Shown: in pieces, positions 1 to 12,714 of the stretch
How the letters are laid out: the number at the start of each line of letters is the position of its first letter
Numbering within the stretch: the first letter of the stretch is position 1
Source: Kryptolebias marmoratus
Taxonomy: Eukaryota > Chordata > Actinopteri > Cyprinodontiformes > Rivulidae
NCBI RefSeq assembly: GCF_001649575.2
Contig: NC_051446.1
Span: forward strand, 20,197,726 to 20,261,725
Length of the DNA stretch: 64,000 nucleotides
Direction: 5' to 3'
Notes under the pieces: generated by a model
What the model was told of the DNA's origin: nothing
Database searches by the model: none
Seen by the model: the letters and a program-made list of their open reading frames with translations, nothing else
Position numbers and translations under genes: made by a program

Positions 1-1514
1 ATCTGATAGGTAAAACTAAAATTGTGTTAATTGCGATCTTTTTAGCATCTGACCTGTTAATTTAGTTTTTTTTTTAAAAGTCCTACTTCAGTTTCACATT
101 AACATTTTTCAGCTTAATAAACGGTCTGGTAGCAAACCGTGTCCAGTCAAAACCCTCAACATATATTTTAATACTGGACACAATACGAGATCTTGGAAGT
201 TGAAGCCAGAAGAGGAACATTTTTTTGCAGTTCTTGACTTGTTGGTTTACTTACGTCTTACCTTGCCGCTGTATGTTCAAATATTCACTTGTCTAACACG
301 TTTACCTGTAATTAATTATTTCATGCTTAAGAGAAAGGTCATTTAAGCCCATGATTGTGGGCGGGGGAGTAGGCGCAGACTTTGATTCCTTAAATAAAAC
401 ATGGTAGCGCCCGGAAAACCAGGTCCCGTTGGCTTTAACGCCTAAAAACAAAAGAAGGTGAAAACATTTGCTCTAGTGTTATATAGTATGCCAACGGTCG
501 AAATGCAAACCTGCTGATTTCTGTCACAGGACAACTGATTGGTGCATTTTGACTATAAAACTATACAAGAAAAAAAAAAACAATTATTCAAACGGGGTTC
601 CCTGGCGGTTGGTGCCAATCATTCAGAGAGCGGAGGTAGACCTACTCTGACCTCTGTCTGCATCGAACTTATTTAAATTTAAAAAGCTGCACTGACTAAA
701 TAATTGTCCACAGAAATATTTGAAGCATTGGTCCGCGGCGGACACCCAGACGAGCCCGTTTTATTTTTATGACACCGCTTTAAAAGTCTGTTCAAATATC
801 ACGAGCTGTGTCTTAAAAGAATTCGCCACAGCCGTTCGTCACCAGTGGCAAATATTTTGTCTGCCTGATTATATTTTGTCTAGTTTATCCCGAGTCTTAG
901 ACTGAAGAGGAGCGGAATGGGAACACAGGTAAGATTTTTACAGAAATATTATGCTAAACAAGGCCACAGTTTATTTTATTGGAATAACAAGCAGAGGTTA
1001 GACACAGAAACCTTGGCATAGGTCAGACTCGATTTTCTAACCACACATTCAAGTTCTACATAATTTTAACGACCTCTGGCACAAGGAAAGTTAACGCGTT
1101 AGCGGCGCGCAGGATCTCAAGAGTCGTTTTAGTTTCCCCGAGTGTGAGGGAACGAGATGAGGGAAAGCGTAAGGAGCTAATCAACTCCAACTCTTCTGTG
1201 GCGTTTTATGAACTGTCTGCTGTTAGTTCAGTATGCACAAAGGGCACGTAGCATCGATAAGTCAACACGCTGCTACAGCAGGAGCGGGTTCGCACTCCTC
1301 ACCCCTGGAAGGAGAAACGTATCCAACTGCAAGAGCAAAATTAAATTAATTCTGCAGATGACCCGCTCGACGGACGAAGACAAGCTTCAGTTAACACGAT
1401 GACCGCGAAAAACAGAAGTTGGAAGATGCTGAGAAAGTCTTTTATTCACCTTCTTTCTAAGTTATTGCTCCCCACTGAAAAGCTGGAATGTTTTCACCTG
1501 TTCGTGTTCATCTG
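1..1514. other. Gene-free stretch, unique sequence
   Basis: No gene, known repeat or splice-bounded open frame is recognisable. The sequence is moderately AT-rich with short homopolymers. The open frames here are short and have no protein-like composition. Confidence 0.5.
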
Positions 1515-2334
1515 TCTGTTAGCAAAATATCCACTAAATAAATTTTAAGGAACAAATACTGACCTAGCATTCGGTGTGGTAGTAGCTGCGACCGATACCG
1601 GACACATAATCTGAGTTACAACACATTGTGCGCGATATTTGCTTCAAATTTTTTGCCACAAACTATTTGTAGTCAACTCTGTCTGTCTGTTAGTGAAATA
1701 TCTCATGAATCAGTCGACGCATTTTTTTGAAAATTTCACGAACTAATCATTGGATGTACGTCTACAACTGATTAACCTTTGGAGCCAACCCAATTTAATA
1801 TGGCTGCCGCAGCCAACTGACCTAAGAAATCCCAAAAATGGCAATAAAATCAATCACTTTTGTAGCTGTTGCGCTAAAATTTGGGGTGGTTTTGGCTGAG
1901 AATCGTTCACAACACATACTCCAAGTCCTACACGTTCAACAAGACTTAAAACTTTGGTATCAACTGTTGGAGTCAACCCTTTGTCTGTTAGCAAAATATC
2001 TCATGAACTACCACACTAATTTTAGTGAAACTTTCAGAAAGTAATCATTGGATGTACACCTACAACTGATTAACCTTTGGAGAAAACAATTCAAGATTGC
2101 CACCACAGCCAACTGACAGCAGGAAACACACAAAAAAGGCTATTTTCCAGCCAATTTTACAGATATCGCGCTAAAATCTGGGGTGGTTGTCGCTGAGAGT
2201 CAATCACGAGACATACTCTGAGCGTGACATCTTGTGACAACAGTTAGACCAAAACGGGTACAACTCAGTCATTTCTCAACACAAAATGACCTGGCATGGA
2301 GGGCGACGGGCGATATGCATTCCTGCTAGACATT
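1515..2334 (+). repeat. Helitron-like family, copy A (about three tandem monomers)
   Basis: This is the longest copy of the dominant repeat family. The head motif CTGTTAGCAAAATATC occurs near 1518 and 1988, with a variant (gtgaaatatc) near 1692, each starting a monomer of roughly 290 bp. Within a monomer the order is: 'cattggatgta', 'ctacaactgattaa', 'caactgac', 'gctaaaat', 'gctgaga'. The 3' end reads GCATTCCTG then CTAG at 2326-2329, followed by A; the right half of the terminal hairpin seen in copies I and J is missing. The short open frame across the middle is repeat-derived. Confidence 0.75.
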
Positions 2335-5300
2335 TAATTTGAGGAAGTTTTACCACCATCTTCTAATCAGTCGTGTCGCCCAGAAGGCCCGACTGGTTTT
2401 GGGTTTTTGTTTTTTGTTTTTTTTTCCTCCCGCCTCTCACATTTTTCCTCTTCGCTGCCTTGCATCAGGCACAAGATCTGAGGCTTTAATATGGCTGCCA
2501 GAGAGGCAACAGCCATTTAATAACAATGCAATAGTTCCTCACAGCAGTGGTCCAGTGTCGCTCATACGCCCCGCCGTGTGCAGATGGTACATTGTCTGTG
2601 ATTTACGAAAACACTTTCCTTCCTGAGATGTTTTCCCCGTCCCTACAAAACACAAACACACACACACACACGGACTGCCCTTTTTTGTCAGCAATATTTA
2701 ACTCTCATCTTGACAGAAACAACACACATTTGCTCTGCAGCCCATACAGTCGTATTTCGTAACAGGTCAGCTGAGGTGGCCACCCCCAGAGGTGATCGTT
2801 AATATGTGTGTGTGTGTGTGTGTGGTTAGCAGTAAGCTTCTTGCATGTGCCTCTCAGCCTCCCGCAGTGGGGGACATCTGGAGGAGGCGTTACCATGTAC
2901 ACAGAGAAAAGAAGAAGAGTTCAGGCCAGAAATATAATCCTCCAAGGACAAAACTGGCTTTCATTAACATACAGAGAGGGAAATAATGGTCACGATTTAT
3001 TCATATCAACACAGCTAATGTTGCCATAAGATAGTCACCTTGCCAAATCAGTCTAAACCTCATTCTCTTCATCAGTGCCCCCCCCCCCTCCCCACTCCAG
3101 TGCTGAATGCAATTAGGGCACATTTTGATGAAAATGACCTGTAATTCAGTGCGAGGAGAAAAAAAAAGAAGGTTGAGCACAACCATTTCACAATGTTCAT
3201 TATGAGCCAGCAGGGAGGAACTTCCTCTTAATAGAGTGTCTGCCATAAACATACCTCTTCATCAGCCAGCCTGCCATTTGATCTCACCTCTGGGTGTTCA
3301 GCGTTCGGGCATCTTCATTCATTTCTTCTGTGTTTCTGTCTGTTTACTCAGTAATGGACTCTGCCCAGAGAGCTGTTAAGGGGAACAAAGTGACAGCGCT
3401 CGAAACTCTGCCGCGGCGGTGATTAACGAGTGAATTAGAAAACAACTCTGGGTCACCTTCTTTAACGTCGTGATGGATGTTCTAATGTACGAATCTGACG
3501 GCCTTTTTTTGTTAAAAGGAGGGAGCACGGCCTGGATCATAGGTGGAGCCAGGCTGTGGAGCACTCACAGTGTGCGTCAACTTCTCTGTGAATCTACAAT
3601 CGATGCAGACATAACGTCGGGATGATTAGTGCTCCTGTTGAAAGGCGTCCCGCCGACGAGGGTGCGAGCCCAAGTTAGAGTCGGCCGAAATCGGCTGTGT
3701 GCATGCCGTCTCCTGTCACAGGCGGTTTACAAGACTGGGAACGAGGACTGCCATCTGTCTCACCTCTATGGGGTGCACAGAGGGACATTTTGCACGGTTC
3801 TGACATGCCTGACTTCCCCTAACGCTGCACAAGTGTTCAGACGCGTTACATAAGCAGCGAGACCTTCGCCGAGGTGGAGAAGGGTTGGAAAAGGCCACCT
3901 GCGTAAAAAAAATAAAATAATAATAAGGAAGCGCAAGAAAACAAGAAAGATAAAGTGCTAGAGAGCTGCCTGATCTGTTTTTATTTTTTTTTCCTGACCA
4001 GCTCTACTTTCAGGCAGACAACAGCACGACGGGGCTGCGTTGGTGTTGCTATAGGGTATATATAGAGGAAAGAACGTGTTTAAGAAAGTCCAGCTTGAAG
4101 GCGATTCAAATGCCAAGACTTCGCATGGGGTGTTTTCACGCCGCTGAAAGAGGACTGGAGCAATCTGGAAAATTTTCACAGCTGCAGCGAATTTATCTAA
4201 CATCTAAAAAGTCAAGGCTAGAAAAAGCTCAAGCCAATGTTGCATCATATAGAAGATATTAAGTGAGGTTGTATTAGTTGCATTTCTATTAGCAGACCTA
4301 AAATTGTTGCCTCCGAGACTACTCCCTCGGCATACCACAGGCATGAGCAAAGATTACACCAGGTCAAAGAGTGTCAGATTTGATCCGTTCCTAAGCAAAC
4401 TCCTTGTCAGGCTGCAGCTACACTGGTATAGTAAAAGAAAACAAAAAAAAAACTTTTAAAAAAATACTATTTATGAAAGGAAAGATGATCCAGAGCTCAG
4501 TTTAAACACGAACGACAATTTTGCACAGAGAGCAGAGAAAGAATTTTGTTGTTTTTTTGTGGTAATTGAATCAGAGTATTCAATAAATGGCCTTCCAGGT
4601 TTAAAATGTACTACAAAAGACACTCAAAAAATCACTTGGTGCTTTGTTAAAAACTAAATAAAAGGTTAAAGGACATTTTCTAAGCATCCAAAGGATGATT
4701 CAACTTACAACGCTGAACTATGTCACTTTTTAAGGACAACTTTCTGCTTTCGGTCTTTATTTAAAACATAGTGTATTTAACGGAAAGCTCAGCTGAAAAA
4801 GCGTACTTTAAAAAGGCAAGTGTGTAGATGTTTTACAGATAACAGGGCTGTTGTCATAAAGCACCACACATATAGTTTCACAGTTAAAGCATTTGATGTC
4901 TCCTGGCTTGCAACTCTTGAACGTTGCTCTTTTCAGACGAGATCAGAACTTTGTGTCGTTGTTTATTCAGAGACATGTGCCTGATGATGTTTGTTGCCGA
5001 GCTGGACGAAGTTCTGACTGCGTGGCGGATCATTTAAAAGCATTAGGCAGGGTTTCAGCCCAAATTCACCGTCATTAATCAAACCACTTCCTTCTGCATA
5101 TCTCATGTCAGTGTAAAGTCACAATGCAAACACCAAAACTATTCGGCCTCGTGGTTTTTTTTTTATTACGACTATTGTATTTTAATCACAGAGGGCTGTT
5201 AAAAGTGATTTGTGGAAATGTTACTGACGGTGCCATCCTCCATAAAGAGCCTACATCCCTCCCACTCATGACTTGCAGTGACTTTAATCACTGATTTTAT

Positions 5301-5540
5301 CACTTCCTTGAATTGCATACATACTGTGAGCTCGAACAAATGTATCTATACTGGTGCCATACGAGACGCATGCATATCTATGAGGACATCTGTATTGCGG
5401 AGAAATTGCCAGCGAGATGAGGCAACCGGTTTCATTAGCTGGCCCGACGCACACATACACAACGATAAGCTGCAGATGCCGTGTGATAGAGTTGAATAGG
5501 CATCTTAGGCCAACTAAGCAGCAAGGCATCTGTTACCGCG
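2335..5540. other. Gene-free stretch with simple repeats
   Basis: No gene is recognised. Dinucleotide tracts (AC)n at about 2656-2671 and (TG)n at about 2804-2824 flank a short interval, and homopolymer runs are scattered. Open frames here are short and overlap simple repeats. Function of the rest is unknown. Confidence 0.45.
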
Positions 5541-6480
5541 GTGGTCCTTCTCCCATCCTCATAGCCTGCCCTGTAATTAATGATGCACAGTGATTTTCCT
5601 GGAACCACCTCCCATCCTGTGCTGGTGCTGTTTTATGTGTTTACACGTGACGATTTATGCAATGCATGCTTGCATGTGTAAGAAAAGGCTTGTTTTTTTT
5701 GTTTTTTTGTTGCTGTTTTTTTCCGCCCCAACTCTGAAGGAATAACCTCGTAACATCAGTAATGAGATGGCAATCTAGGAATTATGGCAAATTTGTAAGG
5801 ATGCCCCCTCTCCTATAATTCCATTTAGCAGCCCTGTAAACACCTATAAATGTATGAGATAGCTGCGGCAAAAAAAAAAAAAAAAAACAAGGACAGGAGA
5901 GGAGGAGATCTTGCAAATCACATTATGGGACATGAAATTAATCCACCCTCCCCAAACATTTGGCCTTCACACAGTTTAACCTTGAAACTGCTTTTCTTTT
6001 TTTTTTTTTTTACTCCCCTGCACGAGGACTTCATAAAAGGCCCTCTGTCACATCCAAAAGAGCAAGTCTGACATTACAACAATGGCTCTGCCGAGGCAAT
6101 TACTCAATAGGATCCTTCACCGTGCTGATGATATGTTGTAATTTCATTTCACTTATGTCCGTCTCATAATGTAAGACACAATTGAGCAGGCGCATTTTAC
6201 ATCCCAAAAGACCCCTTCCTCTTTAAGATAATAAAAGCCTTTTGTGCTTGCCTTTGAGAAATCCTTGGTGGATTATGTGAGCGCAGATCCAGAAGCTCAT
6301 CAATTAATATGCTTTAAATTAAAGTGTATTAAGTTGTTTAAAAAAAAATTAATAGCTCTAATTGCTGGGCCGCTGCCTCGCCTGACAATATTGTACCTTA
6401 ACGCTAACAAGAGTGTCTCTGACACGGCCTACAGGGGCCTACAGACAAGTGTTACTTGACCTTTCACTAAGCTGAGAGAC
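5540..6480. promoter_or_regulatory. Candidate conserved noncoding element cluster
   Basis: About 0.9 kb of repeat-poor sequence rich in TAAT/ATTA homeodomain cores, for example around 5573-5583 and 6302-6360 (attaatatgcttta, attaatagctctaattg). It also has balanced, non-coding-looking stretches with many stops in every frame. This texture is typical of vertebrate developmental enhancers. That is inference from composition only; no alignment was possible. Confidence 0.3.
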
Positions 6481-8860
6481 AATGCAGTTCCTCTTTAAAA
6501 ACACAGCCACCTCACTTTCCCCTGACGCTAATGTAGAGTGGTTAAAGGTACAAGTGGAGTGATTGTTACATCCAGTCCCAGAAGAGCAAGAAAATCTCAT
6601 CTCCTAGCCAGACAACGACAAGGTTTAGCTCTTATAGTTTCAGGCAGATTAAAACACATCTGTTTGTGTTAAAGTCGACTGCAGAGAGCTGTGCTGGCAT
6701 GGGGTTCCACTTTCTCCTTCCTGTGAAAGAGACATCTATGGCTCTAATTAGGATTGGAGGGTGATAAGGGGTTCTGAAAAATATCTGAAAATGGCAACCG
6801 CGTTGGTTTGATTACCGCCATTAAAAACTCTTTCAAACTTTGTGCCAATCATTTTTTCGGCCTTGCAGAAAGCGGACGACGAAGCTGAAACTGCCGCACG
6901 GTCGCATTTCTGCGAGGAAAACGTGTGACTTCTTCTTGCGCCGTCCCCTGTTGTGTCGCGGCGTTTACTTTTCCGCGGCGCCCGCAGTTTGGGAGGGGAG
7001 CCGTTGTGACTCCAGCGCAACTCAAACGCAACTTCGAGATTCGAGATATACTACGATGTTAAAGAGTCAAACGGTCAAAAACCAAAGATTTTTTCCATCA
7101 CACCATACCGTGCAGTTTAAATGCCTTTTAATAAGAAAACAGAGACAAAGAGGGGTTTTTTTCCCTTCCCCTTCGGTCACACAATGCGCCGAGCAGCGCT
7201 CTTATCTGTGCCGTCGTTCAGTTGTGTACGGTAGCCAAGGGGAACGTTTGCACCGAGCTACAAGAGTTAGCATGTGAAATACACAGCTTGCTGCAGGCTC
7301 ACCAAGGAGGCCGATAACCTGCTAATGAGTTCCTAACATCAGCTTGTCATGCTCTCAAAGAGCAGAACAGAAAAAAATTAGTATTATAGGGACGATTACT
7401 TTCAAATTATAACAAAAACTAAATGAAACAGCCTGTTGAGTCTGGTGTTTTAACTGACTCTATGTTGTATTTAAGTTAACTCTCAATACTTGGGATTAAA
7501 TTGAAATTTCAGCCTTTATCTAAAGCAGCTTTGTAAAAAAAAAAAAGGTACAAATAAAACTGCTGATCACAAATTGGTATACAATTCTTCGTGAGGGCAG
7601 GAAAAAGCTGGCACAGAGTTTAAACCCAGTGACTGTCAACACACTCTTTCTGTCAGAATCTCTCATTGGCCCATGCCTAACGACGTCACAACTCGCATGC
7701 GCCATGACCAACACCAAAGCGCATTCTGGGGTTCAACGGTTCTTTTCATAGCAAAACAAAGTCGTTCGTAAGTGTCTGTAATGACGAATCTTTCCAAATA
7801 AGAACGTGCCGCCGTGCATGCATCATGGTCTGGAACAAAGGCTGAGGAGGGAGGGAGTTGGGTTACCTGACACCAAAGAAAAGTTAACAGCAGGCAGCTG
7901 AATAAAAAAAATCTGATGCGGTGGGTGGAGGCGGCAGGTCACACCAAGAAAGCAGAAGCAGCAGAAGCAGGGCTGAGTGGTTATTGTAGAGACCTTGTGA
8001 TGCACAAAGATAGTGATTCAATCCTATGGTGGAAATAAAACAACACCCACTATCTCTGTGCATGCACGACAAGAACACCTCTGGATCGGGTCTTCAGCAT
8101 CACAAAAACTGAAACAAAACTGCAAACCTCCCACATCAGGCCCAAACACAGGTAGGCTTATTTCTAACAAACAATTAAACGTGGCATGTTAATTCTGTAA
8201 CGTAAGGAATCACTTTGCTCCATTTATCATTTATTTATTGTTAAACAGCTTTGCTCTTCGGTTCAACAAGAATAAATAATAAAAAATTTTAAAAAAAGAT
8301 GAACATGAAGAAAACGAACACCCAAGCCTGGTTCTGCTTATCTTTTACGTCTGTGTGCCTCTTGAGGACACGATTGCTGCTTCTGTCAATAAAATGACAG
8401 CAACAAGTGAGGCAGAAACAGCAGTAAAACCTTATAGTCCCACTCCCACGTCTCCCACAAGCCTGCTGACAAATGAAAATGCAAAACGCCTCGAGGAAGA
8501 GAAAAGAAAAGAAAAGGGGGTGGCGAAAATAAAAAAGATAAAAAAGGGAATGACATGTAAACCGTTTCTTTGAGGAATCTTTTCAATATAGCATCTCTAA
8601 AGGTAAGAGGCGTTTTGAAACGGAGCGAGAGCAGCTGAGTAATGACACCTTCAGCTGCAGAAAGTACTTACAGTAGTACTTTTCCACTTTCTAGAGTTAT
8701 CTTCTTTGACCATGGCAACACTTACTGCCTTGATCAGTTTGCTGTTCTACCTCTGTGGGTTTTTTTTTTTTCCTCTCTTTTTCTCTCCAAAATCACCCTG
8801 CCTTTCAGCTAAATCAATCTTGCCTTTAGTTGGAGATAATGAGCATGTTTGAGCGGACTT
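6481..8860. other. Gene-free stretch
   Basis: No gene is recognised. A 145-codon open frame on the plus strand at 6840-7277 and frames opposite it show no known domain, and there are no flanking splice signals that make an exon. The area around 6860-7040 is mildly CpG-rich. Confidence 0.4.
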
Positions 8861-9790
8861 CAAATGAACGCCGCGGCTCCGGGGCTCCTCGGCTCAACGC
8901 GGTCGCGCCACACGGACAGTTTTGAAGAAGACACAAAAGGGAGAGGAGAAGTCTCGGGCCTTCGGAGACCAATTAGGAGCAGCACGACCGGAGTGACCTA
9001 AACGGAGTGCAGCGAGACCTTAGTTTACGGCGCATTCAAATGTATCACTTCTGTCTTCATCGGACCGACAAACTCGACAGAAAGCAAAGATTAAATTAAA
9101 AAAGCATCTCTTTAATCTGTGAAGGGTTGCAGACTACATCAGGAGGTAGGGAGCACATACAGATATACTAGTTTTAGGCTCACTTGTACAAAGGACATGA
9201 GGGCAGGATTTACCAGCTCAGCAGCCCCGTATGCATAAATTAGACGATCCTCTTTAAAGACCACAGTGAATATTAGATCACTGCCATCTCTGCCACAAGA
9301 AAGACTGACTGTGGATGGAAAAACTTCACAAAGGATGGAGGACTTTCTTTCTCTGTAGCATTTAAGATTCAGTAAATATTGGACTCACTTCAAAGGTTGT
9401 CAAATAAACGTGCTGAGGATTTTAGTAAAGCACCGAAAGCGTCTAAAATAAACTTTTCATCGAATGCAGCCCCAGTCGGAATTACATCCAGTGCCACAGC
9501 CCAGCGGGTAAGCGGCGAGCGACTCGGAGACGACCCACGGCACTCTCGTAAATCCCCTCTAATGGTCGCCAGGGCCAGGGAAAGTTTCGAACGCGCGGAA
9601 CTTAGCAGCCGCTGTTATTCACCCGCCGAGCGCGACTCTCAGGGTGATGGATGGTAATAAATATTGCACGGGGGCTAACAGAGGTCCCCTTTAGAGACGT
9701 TCAATTGCCTCGAGTGATGAGGAGGGGGGGGTGCTCGACAACACGGGAGAGGATGGCAGAGGGCAGACTCTCCACGGGGTCGACAGAGTG
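8860..9790. promoter_or_regulatory. CpG-containing block, candidate regulatory region
   Basis: CpG dinucleotides cluster at 8865-9010 (cgccgcggctcc, gcggtcgcgcc) and again at 9500-9640 (gcgagcgactcgg, cgccgagcgcgac). The surrounding DNA is AT-rich and CpG-poor. No coding exon or TATA box is identifiable. It may be an enhancer or an unannotated promoter; composition is the only evidence. Confidence 0.25.
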
Positions 9791-10122
9791 AGCCTGTTCA
9801 ATTTCCTCTGCGGTAGGAGGACGGTCGCCGTTCGAAATGATAAGAGTGACTCATAATGTGAAGGAGGGCTTTCTGGGAACTTTATTGGTTCCTAACGAGG
9901 AACAACCCACTGATTGTGGATGTACCTGGCATACGAGGCGTGAAAAGAATAGCGCTCGGTGTTACGACCCCCTTCCCCTGCCGCGATCGCGACTGTTAAA
10001 CCGAAGCTTTTCTGACAAGGGACCTCTGTCAAGCTGATCTGTCCACCATCTTAACTGCCTTCCTTGACAATGGCTCACAATAGAGCAGATGTCCAGGCTG
10101 AACACATCTGTAGTGGCCTTAG

Positions 10123-10150
10123 ACACACACACACACACACACACACACAC
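10123..10150. repeat. (AC)n microsatellite
   Basis: Uninterrupted AC dinucleotide tract of about 14 units. Confidence 0.9.
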
Positions 10151-10596
10151 CCATCGTCCTCTTCCTGATCACATGCACTCATAAGAGAGACAAAGAGCCG
10201 CGCCATCCAAGGTCAACTCTTATTTAGCTCGCAGGCTTCAAAATATTCTGCAGCAACTACACCAGGAGTTTCTCGTTTCGGCGGGGACAAAAGCGCTTGT
10301 TGGCAACAACAAATGAGAAATTAGGAGAGTTTCAGCTCTCCATCAATCCAAAACAGGTTCTGTTGATGATGTCAGAGGAAAAAAATGCTTATTTAATTAG
10401 CCCGACAATATATAAGAGCACTTACTAAAGTGTGTAATTAACAAGTTAACACGAGGCAATTAGCAGCTCATTCATGAACTATCTGCGCCGAACAGTGGCT
10501 GTTAAAAATATGCAATTTTCTTTACTTCTTTTGTTTTTGTTTACACTGTCAGCTGTGGCGCTAAACTCTCGCCGACTCTATTAAAATCCCAGCGCT

Positions 10597-11122
10597 CCCA
10601 GGAGGAATGCATGTCTCCCGCCGCCATCAGTATTTGTAAAACTGACTGAATTATAGTAACTTTCGTGCTTCTTAAGGTTGCTCAGCTGTGGCGGCCACCT
10701 TGAATCGAGCTGTCTCGAAAAGTTAATCAGTTGTAGATGTGCATGCAGTGATTATTTCCTGAAGGGTTTATTAAAATCCGCCCAGCTGTTCATGAGATAT
10801 TTTGCTAACAGACGAATTGCATCGACTCCAGCTGTTAATGCTTAAGTTTTAGGTAAAGATCGCATGCAGTAAGACGTGCTTGGAGTATGTGTTGGGAATT
10901 ACTCTCAGCTACCGTCACGCCAAATTTCAGCCCGACATCTGCAAAACTGACTAGCTTATAGTCATTTTTGTGTTTCTTAAGGTTGCCTAGCTGTGGCGGC
11001 CATCTTGAATTGTGTTGTCTCCAAAAGTTAATGAGTTGTAGGCGTACATCCAATGATTAATTCGTAAGAGTTTCATTAAAATCCACCCCCTGGCTCATGA
11101 GATATTTTGCTAACAGACACAC
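10597..11122 (-). repeat. Helitron-like family, copy B (two monomers)
   Basis: Reverse-orientation copy. On the plus strand it starts with GGAATGCATGTCTCCCGCC, the family's 3' subterminal motif. It contains two monomers, each ending in CATGAGATATTTTGCTAACAG (near 10792 and 11096). The terminal hairpin and CTAG are not preserved. Confidence 0.75.
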
Positions 11123-11399
11123 ATGCAGCAAACTGCGGCAGATCCATTAGTTTCCAGTCTTGGCTCAGTTTAACCGTGTTTACACTCTTTTTGTTCCTCA
11201 CTTCCTATTTCTAGCCATGCAAATCTGCAAATCTCAAAACACAAATAAATAAAATAAATAAAAATAAGCCTTTCAGGTGAGGCTCCTCAGGGCATCACAA
11301 GCAAAGTGTTTGATCTTTTTTTTTTTTGGAGGGGGGGGGCTTCTGAGAAAAGATTAAAAAAAAGTTTAGGGAAGCCTCTGATCGTCTCTGATGAGGATG

Positions 11400-11690
11400 T
11401 GTGTTTTTTTAATAAATAAATAAATAAATGGTGTTGGAGCAGGAGAGGTCAGAGAAGATGTGCTCCATTGTGGCTCAGAAAGATGGACAGAGCGGCGCGT
11501 GAGATTACACAAAATGACGCCTTGGGAAACACCGTCTCCCTCAAATTAAACCGAAATTATTCCGGATTAACTGAGAGGAAATTTACGAGCGACTCAAACG
11601 AAAGAAAAAAAAACTCCACAACCATTCAACACACACTCCTCCGGCTACTTCCTATTTTCTTTTTCACCGACACACACACACACACACACA
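11400..11690. repeat. Simple repeats
   Basis: An (AAAT)n tract near 11411-11428 and an (AC)n tract at about 11671-11690 lie within unique sequence. Confidence 0.7.
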
Positions 11691-12320
11691 GTTTCGCACG
11701 GAGGGTCGCGCGAGCAAAAACAATAGCATCTTAGCTAACAACAAGTCCGAATAATAAGGAAGGAGCGTTAGCATTTAGCATGAACGCCTGTCCACATTTG
11801 ACAGGGGCAGCCAAGCGGGTCCAACCCACCCGTCCCCCGTTCTGTCTCTGTCCCCCCCTCCGTCCCTCCCCTCCCTCCGTCTTCATGGCGCAGTAAGGTG
11901 GACACACATGGTCCAGAGCTGTCCGCAGTCGCGGCTAACTCTCGTTCCGAGCCACAAACTAATGGTTTCGTGTCGCAGCCTTACCTGAATTAATGAATCG
12001 CAAGTTGAGGACTTTTTTTTTTTTTTTTTTTTAATTTCAAGCACACGTCGTCGGCGGCGGCGGCAGCAGCATCCCCTCCGCTTCCTGGCTTCGGGGGACA
12101 AATTTCGAGCTCTTTCTTGTTTTGGTTGTTGTTGTTGTTGTTGTTGTTGTTTTTAGGGAGTAATTCTGATTCCAGCTTGTTTGTTATTAATCCTCCGAGG
12201 CGAGTGGCGTCCTTTCCCACGCAGGCGAGGGGGGGGGGGAAACGAGGAGGTACCGGAGGAGTTAACGGGGAGCAACGTGTTAAAAAACCGAGTCCTTGTT
12301 TATTAAAATAAACGCCGAGG
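11690..12320. promoter_or_regulatory. CpG-rich block, candidate CpG-island promoter
   Basis: A local rise in CpG content (gcacggagggtcgcgcgagc near 11696; gtcgtcggcggcggcggc near 12048) is combined with a dense set of microsatellites: poly-T at 12012-12032, CGG repeats near 12050 and (TTG)n at about 12125-12150. CpG islands in fish often mark transcription starts, but no first exon or start codon with a donor site could be assigned. Open frames in this block are built from the microsatellites. Confidence 0.3.
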
Positions 12321-12359
12321 AGGTGTCTTTAACTGTTTCACCGCTTTATTATTTTTTCC

Positions 12360-12550
12360 TCCCCCTCTCTCTTTCTCTTTCTCTCCCCCTCTCTCTCTCT
12401 CTCTGGCACTATTCTAACTCTCCTTTTCTATCAAGGCGGGGTCTTGGGTCGTTTAAGCCAATGACATAAACCAAGACGAAGAAGAACCCCCCCCTCCATC
12501 TCTCCTTCCTCCTCCTCCTCCTCCTCCTCCTCCTCCTCCTCCTCATCATC
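12360..12550. repeat. CT-rich and (CCT)n microsatellites
   Basis: Polypyrimidine (CT)n tracts at about 12360-12405 and a perfect (CCT)n array of about 12 units at 12506-12544, followed by three CAT units. Confidence 0.85.
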
Positions 12551-12714
12551 ATCACTTCTGCTCACCACAAACGATAAGGTCAAATCTGTAAATGTTGGGG
12601 CTTTCCTCCTTCAAACATGATGACTACATCTCTTTTTTTGTTGTTGTTGTTATTTTATTTTTAAGAGTTGAAAACTACTTTTTAATCCGTCCAAGAAAAT
12701 TAAAAGCCCAGGAC

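Noticed and set aside
6840..7277. 145-codon plus-strand open frame
   Set aside because: No domain, biased arginine/serine composition from CpG-rich DNA, and a competing minus-strand frame.
10835..11053. Short open frames inside Helitron-like copies (also 1838-2044 and 39143-39346)
   Set aside because: They recur only because the repeat recurs and are broken differently in other copies; no Rep, helicase or other transposon protein motif.
11990..12220. Open frame with poly-Asn and poly-Ala runs
   Set aside because: Built from the TTG, CGG and poly-T microsatellites; no splice sites or homology.
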